Assembly: GCF_031846245.1 (NCBI RefSeq)
Contig: NZ_JAVRIC010000019.1
Location: 22,331 to 86,330 of the forward strand
Length of the DNA: 64,000 nucleotides
Source: Banduia mediterranea
GTDB lineage: Bacteria; Pseudomonadota; Gammaproteobacteria; Nevskiales; Nevskiaceae
Direction of reading: 5' to 3'
Part shown: positions 26,603-36,563 of the stretch, piece after piece
Layout: each line of letters starts with the position of its first letter
How positions within the stretch are numbered: position 1 is the stretch's first letter
Translations under genes and position numbers: made by a program
Notes under the pieces: generated by a model
The model's database searches: none
What the model saw: only the letters and a program-made list of their open reading frames with translations
Told to the model about the DNA's origin: nothing

Positions 26603-28525
26603 TTACTCCTGGGCCTCGAGTGGTGCCGGTGCGCTGGCGACCTTCACATCGGCAGACTGGCGAACCGCTTCCATCACAGCCATGAATTCTGCACCTGCGG
26701 CCGCCTCGCTCAGCTCTCTGCGGCTGGCTGACCGGACCTCCTGCTTCACCGCTGCGGGATCGGGCTCCGCGACACCATCGAGCGCGATCAGGATGGCATC
26801 GCCATTTTCGAGCTGCACCGTCTCGAAGCTGGGCCGTTCGGCGGCAGGGCGCGGCATCCGGAAGAGCACGTCCAGCACCTGGGGAGGGACGCCGCTCTGC
26901 GTGCGCGTGACCTGCCCGGGGCTTTCGATGCTCGCCTGGGCCTCGCCCGCCACGGCATCCAGGGTCTGGTCGGCACGCGCGGCGCTCATCGCGGCCCGGG
27001 CGGCTGCCATCGCCTGCTTTCTGGCCGCCTGCATCTTCAGCTCGCTGCGAATCCGGTCCGCGACCTCTTCGAACGGTCGCGTGCGGGCCGGCTCGTACTC
27101 CAGCTTTCGGACCACGATCACACGGGTGGGCGAAACCGACAGCAAGCGACTGTTTTCGCCGTCCTGCAGCACCTCTGCGGAGAAGGCCGCATCACGCACA
27201 GCCTCGTAGGCCATCACCCCGGTCCGTGCGTCGCGGGACAGCCAATCGGTGGACTTGACCTCAAGGCCGGCCGCGTCCGCCGCCGCCTGCAGGCTGTCGC
27301 TGTGCTGGAAACTCTGGTCTTCGATCAGCTCGGCAAGGTCGGTAAAGCGCTTTTCGCCCTCGCGTGCGCGGTACAGGTCCACGAGCTGCGCCTGCACCTG
27401 CTCGTCTTCGAACGGTTTTGTCTGCGCCGGTCGAATCTCATCAACCCGCACCAGGTGGTAGCCGAATGCGCTCTCCACCGGCTCACTGAGCGTGCCTTCC
27501 GGCAGCTCGAATATCGCGGCCTCCAGGCTTTCGTCGTATTGACCGCGCCGCACCCAGCCCAGGCTACCGCCTTCGTCACTGGAACTGGGGTCATCGGAAT
27601 CGGACTCGGCGACTTCGGCGAAGTCTTCGCCGCCGGCCACACGGGAGCGCAGTGCTGTTGCCTTGCTCAGCGCGGCATCCCGGTCGGCGCCGAAATTGAT
27701 CAGGATGTGCCGGGTCAGGCGCTGTTCGGGCTCTGAGAAACGAGTGCTTTTCTCGGCGTCGTAGATCAGTTTGAGCACGTCTGCAGCGGGCTTCTCAGCG
27801 GGCGGCAACGCGTCCCGGTCGAGTTCCACATAAGCCAGCTTCACGCGTTCCGGCGCCTGATAGCGCGAAGCGTTGTCGTCGTAGTAGGCGTGAATCTCAT
27901 CGTCCCCGACCTCGGCTTGTGCCAAGTAGGCGGACTGCGGGAAACGCGCATAGCGCAAGGCCCGCTTCTGGTTGCGCAGCCGATAGTCGATGCCGAATTC
28001 GGCGTCGCTGATGAAGGCGCTGCCCAAGACGCCGCTGCGCATCTGTTCGATCGCCAGTCGATTACTCAGAGACGCTTCGTACTGGTCGGTGGACTGGCCG
28101 AGGCGACTGATCATCGCCCGGTAGGTCTGCGGCGAAAAGCTGCCATTATCCTGAAATGCGGGAATCTGGCGCAGGTACTCCATCAGGTCGGTGTCGGAGG
28201 TGCTGTAGCCGCGCTCGTCGGCATAACGCCGCAGCACACGCTCCTGGATCATCTGATCCAGGACCTGTTGCCGGAATGCCTCGTTGTTGATCATGTCGGC
28301 GCGGAAGTTGTCGCCGAGCATCTGCGCGAGCTGCTGATACTGCTGCTGGTAGGCACGCTGGAACTGGGATTGCGTAATGTTCTCGCCATCGACCTCGACC
28401 ACGGTCGGGTCGGCACCACCACCGGCAAATTGTTCAACCCCGAAAAACGCGAACGGGACGATCAGGATGAGCATGATGACCCAGATCGTGGGGCCGGTCA
28501 TCCGTTCCTTCATCGACTGCAGCAT
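26603..28525 (-). CDS. ppiD: Membrane-anchored periplasmic folding factor PpiD (SurA-N / parvulin domain)
   Basis: From the ATG at 28525 the protein has 640 residues. A short cytoplasmic tail and one membrane helix (WVIMLILIVPFAFFGVEQF) anchor it to the inner membrane. The SurA-like chaperone region follows at about residues 35-250. One parvulin domain lies around residues 255-355 (RHILINFGADRDAAL, then DEGGSLGWVRRGQYDESLEAA), and a long C-terminal helical region ends the protein. PpiD works at the Sec translocon on emerging outer-membrane proteins. The gene is last in the classic tig-clpP-clpX-lon-hupB-ppiD order. Two tRNA genes and a terminator separate it from hupB, so it probably has its own promoter. 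Confidence 0.93.
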   Translation of the reverse strand: MLQSMKERMTGPTIWVIMLILIVPFAFFGVEQFAGGGADPTVVEVDGENITQSQFQRAYQQQYQQLAQMLGDNFRADMINNEAFRQQVLDQMIQERVLRRYADERGYSTSDTDLMEYLRQIPAFQDNGSFSPQTYRAMISRLGQSTDQYEASLSNRLAIEQMRSGVLGSAFISDAEFGIDYRLRNQKRALRYARFPQSAYLAQAEVGDDEIHAYYDDNASRYQAPERVKLAYVELDRDALPPAEKPAADVLKLIYDAEKSTRFSEPEQRLTRHILINFGADRDAALSKATALRSRVAGGEDFAEVAESDSDDPSSSDEGGSLGWVRRGQYDESLEAAIFELPEGTLSEPVESAFGYHLVRVDEIRPAQTKPFEDEQVQAQLVDLYRAREGEKRFTDLAELIEDQSFQHSDSLQAAADAAGLEVKSTDWLSRDARTGVMAYEAVRDAAFSAEVLQDGENSRLLSVSPTRVIVVRKLEYEPARTRPFEEVADRIRSELKMQAARKQAMAAARAAMSAARADQTLDAVAGEAQASIESPGQVTRTQSGVPPQVLDVLFRMPRPAAERPSFETVQLENGDAILIALDGVAEPDPAAVKQEVRSASRRELSEAAAGAEFMAVMEAVRQSADVKVASAPAPLEAQE

Positions 28526-28557
28526 TGGCTCTCGACCTAAATGAAGACCACTCAAAC

Positions 28558-28583
28558 GAAAAGGGCGCCGTAGACGGCGCCCT
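28558..28583 (-). terminator. Intrinsic terminator of the tRNA-Val/tRNA-Asp unit
   Basis: A 9-bp perfect stem (AGGGCGCCG / CGGCGCCCT) with a 4-nt loop is followed on the minus strand by TTTTCG. It begins 9 bp after the tRNA-Asp CCA end and lies ahead of ppiD, so it should end the tRNA transcript. Confidence 0.75.
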
Positions 28584-28591
28584 GGAAAAAC

Positions 28592-28668
28592 TGGCGGAGC
28601 GGACGGGACTCGAACCCGCGACCCCCGGCGTGACAGGCCGGTATTCTAACCAACTGAACTACCGCTCC
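28592..28668 (-). tRNA. tRNA-Asp (anticodon GTC)
   Basis: The 77-nt minus-strand gene begins GGAGCGG and ends CCGCTCC-G-CCA, giving a perfect 7-bp acceptor with encoded CCA. The D-arm reads TAGTTCAGTTGGTTAGA, the anticodon loop contains CTGTCAC with GTC, and the T-arm reads GGGTTCGAGTCCC. It closely matches the E. coli tRNA-Asp sequence. Confidence 0.97.
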
Positions 28669-28730
28669 GCGAATACAGCTAACTGCTCGTACCGTCGAAA
28701 ACTATTCTTGTCGTTTTCGGCACAAATCTC

Positions 28731-28806
28731 TGGTGGGTGCTGACGGGATCGAACCGCCGACATTCGCCTTGTAAGGGCGACGCTCTACCAGCTGAGCTAA
28801 GCACCC
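28731..28806 (-). tRNA. tRNA-Val (anticodon TAC)
   Basis: The 76-nt minus-strand gene starts GGGTGCT and ends AGCACCC-A-CCA with a perfect acceptor stem and encoded CCA. The D-arm reads TAGCTCAGCTGGTAGAG, the anticodon loop CTTACAA contains TAC, and the T-arm reads GCGGTTCGATCCCGT. It lies 62 bp upstream of tRNA-Asp and 25 bp after hupB. Confidence 0.97.
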
Positions 28807-28831
28807 GAATCAGCACCCCCTGGAAGGCGCG

Positions 28832-29104
28832 CTACTTTACAGCGTCTTTGAGGCCTTTGCCAGCCTTGAACGTCGGATTCTTGCTTGCAGGAATCTTGAT
28901 CTCTGCGCCGGTCTTCGGATTGCGGCCCTGGCGCGCGGCACGCTTGCGCACGGAGAACGTTCCGAAGCCGACCAGCGACACCTTGTCGTTCTTCTTCAGG
29001 GCCTTGCTGATGGACTCGAACAGTGCGTCCAGGGCACGGCCGGCATCGGCCTTGGACAGGTCCGCCTTGGTCGCAACAGCCTCAATCAGTTCTGCTTTGT
29101 TCAT
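28832..29104 (-). CDS. hupB: DNA-binding protein HU-beta
   Basis: From the ATG at 29104 the protein has 90 residues, the standard HU length. It has [20 protein letters not shown] at the N-terminus, the core [17 protein letters not shown], and the DNA-contacting arm [20 protein letters not shown] with the conserved Asn-Pro tip. HU bends and compacts DNA as a dimer. An AAGGGGA Shine-Dalgarno box stands nine bases before the start. Its position directly after lon is conserved in gammaproteobacteria. Confidence 0.97.
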   Translation of the reverse strand: MNKAELIEAVATKADLSKADAGRALDALFESISKALKKNDKVSLVGFGTFSVRKRAARQGRNPKTGAEIKIPASKNPTFKAGKGLKDAVK

Positions 29105-29217
29105 AGGTAAAGTTCCCCTTACGGCTACTTGTGAATACTTCAGGAAGTTGGGTCCGAACACGCCCGTATTGAGTGATCTCGCACCATTTGAATCGACGTG
29201 TACGGAACGGCCCGGCG

Positions 29218-29248
29218 AGTATAGCGCACGCGCTCAAACCCGCGTCAA
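29218..29248 (-). promoter_or_regulatory. Candidate sigma-70 promoter of hupB
   Basis: On the minus strand TTGACG (29248-29243) and TATACT (29223-29218) are strong -35 and -10 matches, but the spacer is 19 bp, longer than the 17 bp optimum. This would place the transcript start about 105 bp before the hupB ATG. The 314-bp stretch between lon and hupB otherwise holds only the lon terminator. Confidence 0.5.
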
Positions 29249-29357
29249 TGCTAGGTTTGCATGAGTTTTTTTAGCTCTACCACCTGGCTTGCGGTTTGTC
29301 GAGCCCCTTGCGCGGGAATCATCTTCCTTTTTCCGCCTATTTCGCTCATGGCGCCCA

Positions 29358-29391
29358 CAAAAACAAGACGGCGACCGAAGCCGCCGCCTTT
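29358..29391 (-). terminator. Intrinsic terminator downstream of lon
   Basis: On the minus strand AAGGCGGCG pairs with CGCCGTCTT (one G-U) around an 8-nt loop containing CTTCGG, followed by GTTTTTG. It lies 28 bp after the lon stop. Confidence 0.8.
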
Positions 29392-29418
29392 TCGCCGATG
29401 CGGGACTGTGAAAAATAC

Positions 29419-31812
29419 TCAGTGTGCGCGGGCCGATTCATCAACAGGCTTGCTGGCCGCGGGAGGCGGCTCGACCGGCGCGGCCGGTTCCGGCTGCCGT
29501 TCGAGTGCGTATGGCCAGACTTCATCGATCCAGCGAACCGCCTCAATATTGAGCTTGTTCTTGATGTTGTCCGGAATCTCCGCGAGATCCTTCACGTTTT
29601 CGTGCGGAATCACCACCGTACGAATGCCGCCACGATGCGCTGCCAGCAGCTTTTCCTTGAGCCCGCCGATCGGCAGCACTTCACCTCGCAGCGTGATTTC
29701 ACCAGTCATCGCCACCTCGGCCTTGACCGGAATACCGGTCAGGGCCGAGACGATCGCCGTGCACATACCAATGCCTGCGGACGGACCGTCCTTGGGTGTC
29801 GCTCCTTCCGGCACATGAACGTGGATGTCCTTCTTCTGGTGAAATTCCGCGTCAATTCCGAGTTCCGCCGCCCGCGAACGAACCACGGTCAGCGCCGCCT
29901 GAATCGACTCCTGCATCACGTTGCCAAGACTGCCGGTCTGTGTGAGCTTGCCCTTGCCTGAGGCCAGCGCGGCTTCGATCGTGAGCAATTCGCCACCGAC
30001 CTCCGTCCAGGCCAGCCCGGTGACCTGGCCGATCTGATTCTTCTCGTCGGCACGACCGAAGCGAAATTTCTGAACACCGAGATATCGATCGAGATTCTGC
30101 TCGTTCACCGTCAACTGTTCGATCGTCGGATCCATCAGGATTTCCTTGACGACCTTGCGTGCGACCTTGCTGATCTCGCGTTCCAGATTGCGGACACCAG
30201 CCTCGCGCGTGTAGTGCTGCACCATCGAACGTATGGCGTCTTCGGTGATTTCGAGTTCGCCGCCCTTCAGCCCATTGTTCTTGATCTGCTTGGGCACCAG
30301 ATACTTCGTCGCGATGTTGATCTTCTCGTCCTCGGTATAGCCGGGGATTCGAATGACTTCCATGCGATCAAGCAAGGGACCGGGGATATTGAGCGTATTG
30401 GCCGTGGCGATGAACATGACATCCGAAAGATCGTAGTCGACCTCCAGATAGTGATCGTTGAAAGTGTTGTTCTGCTCGGGGTCCAGCACTTCCAACAAGG
30501 CCGACGAAGGGTCGCCGCGGAAGTCCATGGCCATCTTGTCGATTTCATCAAGCAGGAACAGCGGGTTGCGCACACCCACCTTCGACATCGACTGTACGAT
30601 CTTGCCGGGCAGCGATCCGATGTAGGTCCGACGATGTCCGCGAATTTCAGCCTCGTCGCGGACGCCGCCGAGACTCATGCGCACGAACTTGCGGTTGACC
30701 GCTTCGGCAATCGAACGCCCCAGCGAAGTCTTGCCGACGCCAGGCGGGCCGACCAGGCACAGGATCGGTCCCTTGAGCTTACGAACGCGGCTGGTCACCG
30801 CGAGATATTCGACGATGCGCTCCTTGACCTTCTCCAGACCGTAGTGGTCCCGGTCGAGGATCTCCTGGGCGTGGCCGAGGTCGATGCGAGCCTTGGTGCG
30901 TGACTTCCATGGCACCTGGGTCAGCCAGTCCAGGTAGTTGCGCACCACCGTGGCCTCGGCGGACATCGGCGACATCATCTTGAGCTTGTTGAACTCCGCG
31001 GTCGCCTTGCTCTTGACGAGCTTGGGCATGCCGGCCTTTTCGATCTTCTTGCCAAGCTCCTCGATTTCGTTCGGCGCATCTTCGAGGTCGCCGAGTTCCT
31101 TCTGAATCGCCTTCATCTGCTCGTTCAGGTAGTACTCGCGCTGCGACTTCTCCATCTGCTGCTTGACCCGGCCGCGGATCTTCTTCTCGATCTGAAGAAT
31201 GTCGATTTCGCCTTCGAGCTGCCCCATGACGTGTTCGAGCCGCGCACTGGGGGCGTCGATCTCAAGCACCTTCTGCTTGTCTTCAAGCTTGAGGTTCAGA
31301 TGCGCGGCGATGGTGTCCGCGAGCCGGCCCGGCTGGTCCATGCTCGCCAGCGATGGCAGCAGCTCGGCAGGCACCTTCTTGTTGAGCTTCACGTACTGTT
31401 CGAACTGCGCCATCGTCGAACGCATCAGCGCGTCGACCTCACGGGTCTCGGAACTGGCCTCGTCGTCCTCGACCAGATCGAGTTGCGCGGTCATGAATTC
31501 GCCTCCGGACTGCATGGCCTGAATACGCGCTCGGCGCACGCCCTCGACCAGCACCTTGACGGTGCCATCCGGCAGCTTCAACAGTTGAAGGATCGTCGCC
31601 AGCGTGCCGATATCGTAGATGTCCTTTTCACCGGGATCATCGGTATCGGCCGTGCGCTGCGCGACCAACAGGATGCGCTTGTCGTCCTGCATCGCGGCTG
31701 TCAGCGCCTTGATTGATTTTTCGCGCCCCACGAACAAGGGAATCGCCATGTGCGGATAGACGACAACATCACGTAGCGGGAGAACGGGAGCCAGCTGGTC
31801 GTTATTTTCCAC
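29419..31812 (-). CDS. lon: ATP-dependent protease Lon (LonA)
   Basis: The 797-residue protein is a complete LonA. The N-terminal substrate domain begins [19 protein letters not shown]. The AAA+ module has Walker [12 protein letters not shown] around residue 355 and Walker [11 protein letters not shown] around residue 417. The protease domain has the catalytic Ser in [10 protein letters not shown] around residue 680 and Lys in [14 protein letters not shown] around residue 723. It degrades damaged and regulatory proteins. The C-terminal tail has an extra Pro/Ala-rich stretch ([16 protein letters not shown]). A hairpin separates it from clpX upstream and another follows it, so it is probably its own transcription unit. 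Confidence 0.97.
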   Translation of the reverse strand: MENNDQLAPVLPLRDVVVYPHMAIPLFVGREKSIKALTAAMQDDKRILLVAQRTADTDDPGEKDIYDIGTLATILQLLKLPDGTVKVLVEGVRRARIQAMQSGGEFMTAQLDLVEDDEASSETREVDALMRSTMAQFEQYVKLNKKVPAELLPSLASMDQPGRLADTIAAHLNLKLEDKQKVLEIDAPSARLEHVMGQLEGEIDILQIEKKIRGRVKQQMEKSQREYYLNEQMKAIQKELGDLEDAPNEIEELGKKIEKAGMPKLVKSKATAEFNKLKMMSPMSAEATVVRNYLDWLTQVPWKSRTKARIDLGHAQEILDRDHYGLEKVKERIVEYLAVTSRVRKLKGPILCLVGPPGVGKTSLGRSIAEAVNRKFVRMSLGGVRDEAEIRGHRRTYIGSLPGKIVQSMSKVGVRNPLFLLDEIDKMAMDFRGDPSSALLEVLDPEQNNTFNDHYLEVDYDLSDVMFIATANTLNIPGPLLDRMEVIRIPGYTEDEKINIATKYLVPKQIKNNGLKGGELEITEDAIRSMVQHYTREAGVRNLEREISKVARKVVKEILMDPTIEQLTVNEQNLDRYLGVQKFRFGRADEKNQIGQVTGLAWTEVGGELLTIEAALASGKGKLTQTGSLGNVMQESIQAALTVVRSRAAELGIDAEFHQKKDIHVHVPEGATPKDGPSAGIGMCTAIVSALTGIPVKAEVAMTGEITLRGEVLPIGGLKEKLLAAHRGGIRTVVIPHENVKDLAEIPDNIKNKLNIEAVRWIDEVWPYALERQPEPAAPVEPPPAASKPVDESARAH

Positions 31813-32012
31813 GTTGTCTTCCTCCGGACGACATTTGGCCGCCGATGCGAAATGGGGGGACCGCCACTGCGGTACCAGATGGCAAGGAGTATGCCGGAAC
31901 CCTGTTCTTGGGGGCCCCGGATGTCCGATTCAAGTCGAACCCTGCACCGCGGCGATCCGTGCGTTTGTTGATACCGATACGATTGTGGAATGGCGGCTCC
32001 GCCAGGAACGAA

Positions 32013-32037
32013 ATAGGCCGCATCAAGTGCGGCCTAT
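32013..32037 (-). terminator. Hairpin downstream of clpX
   Basis: A perfect 10-bp inverted repeat (ATAGGCCGCA / TGCGGCCTAT) with a 5-nt loop lies 26 bp after the clpX stop. On the minus strand the stem runs into TTTCG, a short U-run, so termination may be partial. The rest of the 250-bp clpX-lon gap shows no gene. Confidence 0.65.
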
Positions 32038-32062
32038 CTGCGTGCATCTGCGCAGCTCCGCC

Positions 32063-33337
<1,275 letters not shown>

Positions 33338-33424
33338 CGCAGTCCTCTTCCGACCCGCACGCGGGCTCGGATCATGTATAGCACGCCGTCACGAACTTGC
33401 AAAACAATGCCCGCCAGCGGGCCG

Positions 33425-34045
33425 TCAAACGGCTGTGTCTGCCCGCCGATCCAGAATTTCGTCGATCACGCCGTACTCCCTGGCGCCCTCTGCGGACATG
33501 AAGAAATCACGTTCCATGTCGTCTTCGATGCGCTCGATCGGCTGGCCGGTGGCCTCGGACATGGCTTCGTTGAGACGCTGCCTCAAAAACAGAATCTCGC
33601 GCGCCTGGATTTCCACGTCGGCCGCCGAACCCTGGGCGCCGCCGGACGGCTGGTGAATCATCACACGCGAATTCGGCAGCGCAAAACGCTTGCCCTTGGC
33701 GCCGGCGGCCAGCAGGAAGGCGCCCATGCTGGCGGCCTGCCCGATGCACATCGTTGCCACGTCCGGCTTGATGAAACGCATGGTGTCGTAGATCGACAGG
33801 CCGGAGGTGACCACACCGCCCGGCGAGTTGATGTACAGATAGATGTCCTTGTCCGGATTCTCCGATTCAAGAAACAGCAGCTGCGCCACCACCAGGTTCG
33901 CCACATGATCGTCGATCGGACCGACGATGAAGATCAGGCGCTCCTTGAGCAGACGCGAGTAGATGTCGAACGCACGTTCTCCGCGAGGCGTCTGTTCGAC
34001 GACCATCGGTACAAGATGCTGCGCTCGGGTCTGAATGTCTGTCAT
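33425..34045 (-). CDS. clpP: ATP-dependent Clp protease proteolytic subunit ClpP
   Basis: The 206-residue protein has the serine-protease triad of ClpP: Ser in [12 protein letters not shown] near residue 106, His in [10 protein letters not shown] near residue 131, and an Asp after position 170. The segment [20 protein letters not shown] is the substrate-binding strand. ClpP forms a 14-mer that works with ClpX. The ATG is preceded by an AGGAG box, and a promoter candidate lies in the 124-bp gap after tig. Confidence 0.97.
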   Translation of the reverse strand: MTDIQTRAQHLVPMVVEQTPRGERAFDIYSRLLKERLIFIVGPIDDHVANLVVAQLLFLESENPDKDIYLYINSPGGVVTSGLSIYDTMRFIKPDVATMCIGQAASMGAFLLAAGAKGKRFALPNSRVMIHQPSGGAQGSAADVEIQAREILFLRQRLNEAMSEATGQPIERIEDDMERDFFMSAEGAREYGVIDEILDRRADTAV

Positions 34046-34088
34046 GAATCTCCTGGAGTCGGGTGCGCGACTTGCGGGTTAATATGCA

Positions 34089-34116
34089 TTTATCGGCGTT
34101 GCATCGCGAAAATCAA
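34089..34116 (-). promoter_or_regulatory. Candidate clpP promoter
   Basis: On the minus strand CTTGATT begins at 34117 (-35 TTGATT, 34116-34111) and is followed after 16 bp by GATAAA (34094-34089) as -10. The CTTGA start of the -35 also suits the heat-shock sigma factor, but the -10 lacks its C-rich part, so the sigma class is open. The ATG is 44 bp further on. Confidence 0.4.
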
Positions 34117-34169
34117 GGGGCGGGCTTCGGAAATCCTCAGGCCGAAGGCGCCAGCGGCCGACCAAGGCC

Positions 34170-35498
34170 TTATGCCAGCTGATTCTGGTTCTGAGCGGCG
34201 AGCAGTTCGTCCAGCGCCATCGGCTTGTCGCTGACCTGGGCACCGTCGACCAGCGCGGCGACCACCTGATCTTCCAGCGCCAGGGCACGAACGCCTTGCA
34301 GCAGATCCGGTCGGCCCTGATAGAACTGCCGAACCTGTTCCGGGTGCTCGTAGTCAGCCGCGAGTTCCTCGATGGCGCGTTCGACGCCTTGCGGGTCCGG
34401 CTTGATCTCCAGTTTGCGGATCACTTCGCTGATCAACAGGCCGAGCGCTACACGCTTCCTGGCCTGCTCCTGAAAGATTTCATTGGGCAGCATCTGATCG
34501 AGCTGTTCCGGCTTGAGGCCGGCCGAGCTGAAACGGGAAGCCGCTTCCTGGCGCAGGCGCGGAATTTCCTGGTCGATCAGCGCCTGCGGCACCGGAATGT
34601 CATTCATTTCCAGCAGACCGTCGAGCGCCTGAACCTTCACGCGGTTCTTGACCGCCTTGTCGCGCTCCTTGGCCAGGGCCTTGCGGCATTTTTCGCGCAG
34701 ACCCTCGACACCAGCCTCGGCCTCGATGCCGTGCTCCTTGAGAAACGCCGCGTCGATCTCGGGCAGCACCGGCTCCTGCACCTTCTTCAGCGTCACCTCG
34801 AACTGCGCCGCCTTGCCGGCCAGCTGTTCGGCCCGGTAATCCTCGGGAAAGGCGACGTCGACCGTGAAGGTCTCGCCCACCGAGTGCCCCACGATGCCGT
34901 TCTCGAGGTCCGGCAGGAAGCGGCCGCTGCCGAGTTCCAGTTCGACGTCACTGCCCTTGCCACCTTCGAATTCCTCGCCGTCGATCCGGCCGATGAAATC
35001 GATGACGCAGGCATCTCCGACGACGGAGGCGCGTTCCACCTCGTTCAGCGTGCGACGGCTGCCGCGCAGATTGTCGACCAGCTTGTCGATATCGGCTTCG
35101 CTGATCTCGACCAGCGGACGCTCGATCGTAAGGCTGTCCAAGGCACCCAAGGTGATTTCGGGATAGACCTCGAAACTGGCGGTGTATTCGAGTTCGTTGT
35201 CGGGCGATTCGGCCGTAACTTCGAACGAGGGTGCACCGGCCGGATTGACGCCGGCCTTGTGCACGGCTTCCGGGTAGCTACCGCGAACCAGGTCGGTGAC
35301 CACGTCCATACGCGCCTGCGGACCATACTGCGAACTGATCAGCTTCATCGGCGCCTTGCCGGGACGGAAGCCCGGAACCTTGGCGCGCGCCGCAATCGAC
35401 TTCAGACGAGCATCCACCGCCTTGCTGACCTGCTCTGCCGGAATCCGGACCTTCATCTGCCGGACGAGGCCGTCCGAAGTCTCAAGCTGCACTTCCAT
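34170..35498 (-). CDS. tig: Trigger factor (ribosome-associated chaperone and prolyl isomerase)
   Basis: The 442-residue protein has the three trigger-factor domains. The ribosome-binding domain carries the signature GFRPGKAPMKLISSQYG near residue 44. The FKBP-like isomerase domain begins around residue 150 with ASVVGDACVIDFIGRIDGEE. The helical C-terminal chaperone arms include VKVQALDGLLEMNDIPVPQAL. It binds nascent chains at the ribosome exit. The gene opens the Tig-Clp-Lon block and follows a tRNA-Leu gene by 57 bp, possibly within the same transcript. Confidence 0.97.
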   Translation of the reverse strand: MEVQLETSDGLVRQMKVRIPAEQVSKAVDARLKSIAARAKVPGFRPGKAPMKLISSQYGPQARMDVVTDLVRGSYPEAVHKAGVNPAGAPSFEVTAESPDNELEYTASFEVYPEITLGALDSLTIERPLVEISEADIDKLVDNLRGSRRTLNEVERASVVGDACVIDFIGRIDGEEFEGGKGSDVELELGSGRFLPDLENGIVGHSVGETFTVDVAFPEDYRAEQLAGKAAQFEVTLKKVQEPVLPEIDAAFLKEHGIEAEAGVEGLREKCRKALAKERDKAVKNRVKVQALDGLLEMNDIPVPQALIDQEIPRLRQEAASRFSSAGLKPEQLDQMLPNEIFQEQARKRVALGLLISEVIRKLEIKPDPQGVERAIEELAADYEHPEQVRQFYQGRPDLLQGVRALALEDQVVAALVDGAQVSDKPMALDELLAAQNQNQLA

Positions 35499-35555
35499 CG
35501 ATGTCTAAAGCTCTTCAAGTTGATTGGGGTGGCGCTTCAGCGGCGCCGAACGCGT

Positions 35556-35640
35556 TGGTGCGAAAGGAGAGACTCGAACTCTCACGCCTTGCGGCGCTGG
35601 AACCTAAATCCAGTGCGTCTACCAATTCCGCCACTCTCGC
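35556..35640 (-). tRNA. tRNA-Leu (anticodon TAG)
   Basis: The 85-nt minus-strand gene begins GCGAGAG and ends CTTTCGC-A-CCA (one G-U in the acceptor). It has the D-arm TGGCGGAATTGGTAGACGC, anticodon loop ATTTAGG with TAG, a long variable arm typical of tRNA-Leu (CGCCGCAAGGCG), and T-arm GAGTTCGAGTCTC. The CCA is encoded. Confidence 0.96.
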
Positions 35641-35712
35641 CGGGAAAACTTCTTATCGCAACGGCCTGCCGGCTACTTCACCTGATCAAGCCGCCCCGAA
35701 AAAAGGCCGCAC

Positions 35713-35718
35713 AGTATA
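35713..35718 (-). promoter_or_regulatory. Candidate -10 box for the tRNA-Leu/tig transcript
   Basis: On the minus strand TATACT lies 73 bp before the tRNA-Leu gene, followed by a GC-rich GTGCGGCC discriminator as in growth-controlled stable-RNA promoters. I see no good -35 at 17 bp, so this is a weak call. Confidence 0.3.
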
Positions 35719-35768
35719 GCAGCCCGATCCCGGGGTCCGGGGCGAGGTACTCCCCGACGAACGGTGCT

Positions 35769-35800
35769 TTGCATAGGTAATGCGAATCGTTATCATTATC
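35769..35800 (+). promoter_or_regulatory. Fur-type operator overlapping the hemP promoter
   Basis: The minus strand of 35782-35800 reads GATAATGATAACGATTCGC. The first ten bases match the Fur consensus GATAATGATA exactly and the second half matches in part. It overlaps a promoter with -35 TTGCAT (35769-35774) and -10 TATCAT (35791-35796), 16 bp apart. Iron-loaded Fur would therefore block transcription. The hemP ATG is 27 bp beyond the site. Confidence 0.8.
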
Positions 35801-35826
35801 TAACTTAATCAGCCGAGGACGTCGAC

Positions 35827-36009
35827 ATGCCATTGCCCACCGCCGCCAACACCGTGCTGCATCTTTCCGGCCACCGATCCAACGCCGTCAATGCGCGCCT
35901 GCACACCGAACAGCTTTTCCAGAACGGCCGCGAACTCGTCATTGAACACCGTGGCGAAGAATACCGTCTGCGACTGACGCGTAACGACAAGCTGATCCTC
36001 AACAAGTAG
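35827..36009 (+). CDS. hemP: Hemin uptake protein HemP
   Basis: The 60-residue protein matches the small HemP family, with the core SEQLF-like segment HTEQLFQNGRELVIEHRGEE followed by YRLRLTRNDKLILNK at the C-terminus. In other bacteria HemP sits first in Fur-controlled heme-uptake loci and in some it activates the heme-receptor gene. Here it follows a Fur-type site and precedes the heme ABC-transporter genes, but no TonB-dependent heme receptor or heme-degrading gene is present. A strong terminator stands between hemP and the next gene. Confidence 0.92.
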   Translation: MPLPTAANTVLHLSGHRSNAVNARLHTEQLFQNGRELVIEHRGEEYRLRLTRNDKLILNK

Positions 36010-36085
36010 CGGCCCGAAGTCCCTGTCCGCCGCCTGCGCGGTATCTCCCCCCACGCAAGCGCAATGTAAGCAGACTCTGCGATGG

Positions 36086-36119
36086 CCCGCCGCGCCCTCT
36101 GACGCGGCGGGTCTTTTTT
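36086..36119 (+). terminator. Strong intrinsic terminator between hemP and hmuT
   Basis: CCCGCCGCG and CGCGGCGGG form a perfect 9-bp stem with an 8-nt loop, followed by TCTTTTTT. It ends 21 bp before the hmuT start, leaving no obvious room for a separate promoter, so the transporter genes would depend on readthrough. Confidence 0.88.
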
Positions 36120-36140
36120 GTAGAAGACGAGGCTCCAGCC

Positions 36141-36563
36141 ATGTCGCCCCTTTCGATACGCGCGCTGGCACTGCTGCTTACGATCACCACCCTGCCGGCG
36201 TTCGCGGAAGCGAACCGTATTGTCTCCTTGAGCGCTCAGGTGACCGAAACCCTGTTCGCGCCAGGTGTGGGCGATGGTGTCGTCGCCATCGACAGCTCAT
36301 CACTGTGGCCCCCGCAGGCCCAGACGCTGCCCAATGCCGGATTGATGATAGAGCTGGCCGGCGGTCAGAATGTCGGCCAGGACTTCGAAGGCTACAAGCC
36401 CCTGTCCGCAGAATCGCTCGTGCAACTGGCCCCGGAGGTCATCGTCGTGCCGCAGCATGTATTGCCGCAATTGGGCGGATTGAAGGGCCTGCGCCGCAAG
36501 CCGGCGATCGCCGCCACGCAACTGGCGCGCGCGATTCACCAGACACCGCTTCACGGTGACTGA
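36141..36563 (+). pseudogene. hmuT: Heme ABC-transporter substrate-binding protein, internally deleted and C-terminally truncated
   Basis: The frame is open for 140 codons, but full HmuT/PhuT proteins have about 280-300. Residues 1-68 are the signal peptide and first lobe (RIVSLSAQVTETLF, then VVAIDSSSLWPPQAQTLPNAG). From about residue 70 the sequence jumps to what is normally the late second lobe: IELAGGQNVGQDFEGYKPLS, then ESLVQLAPEVIVVPQHVL. Roughly 115-130 residues in between are missing, in frame, near position 36345. The end (QLARAIHQTPLHGD) also lacks the usual last 30 or so residues, and the frame runs 8 bp into hmuU. Such a protein could not form the two-lobed binding fold, so I call it a decayed gene. 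Confidence 0.8.
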
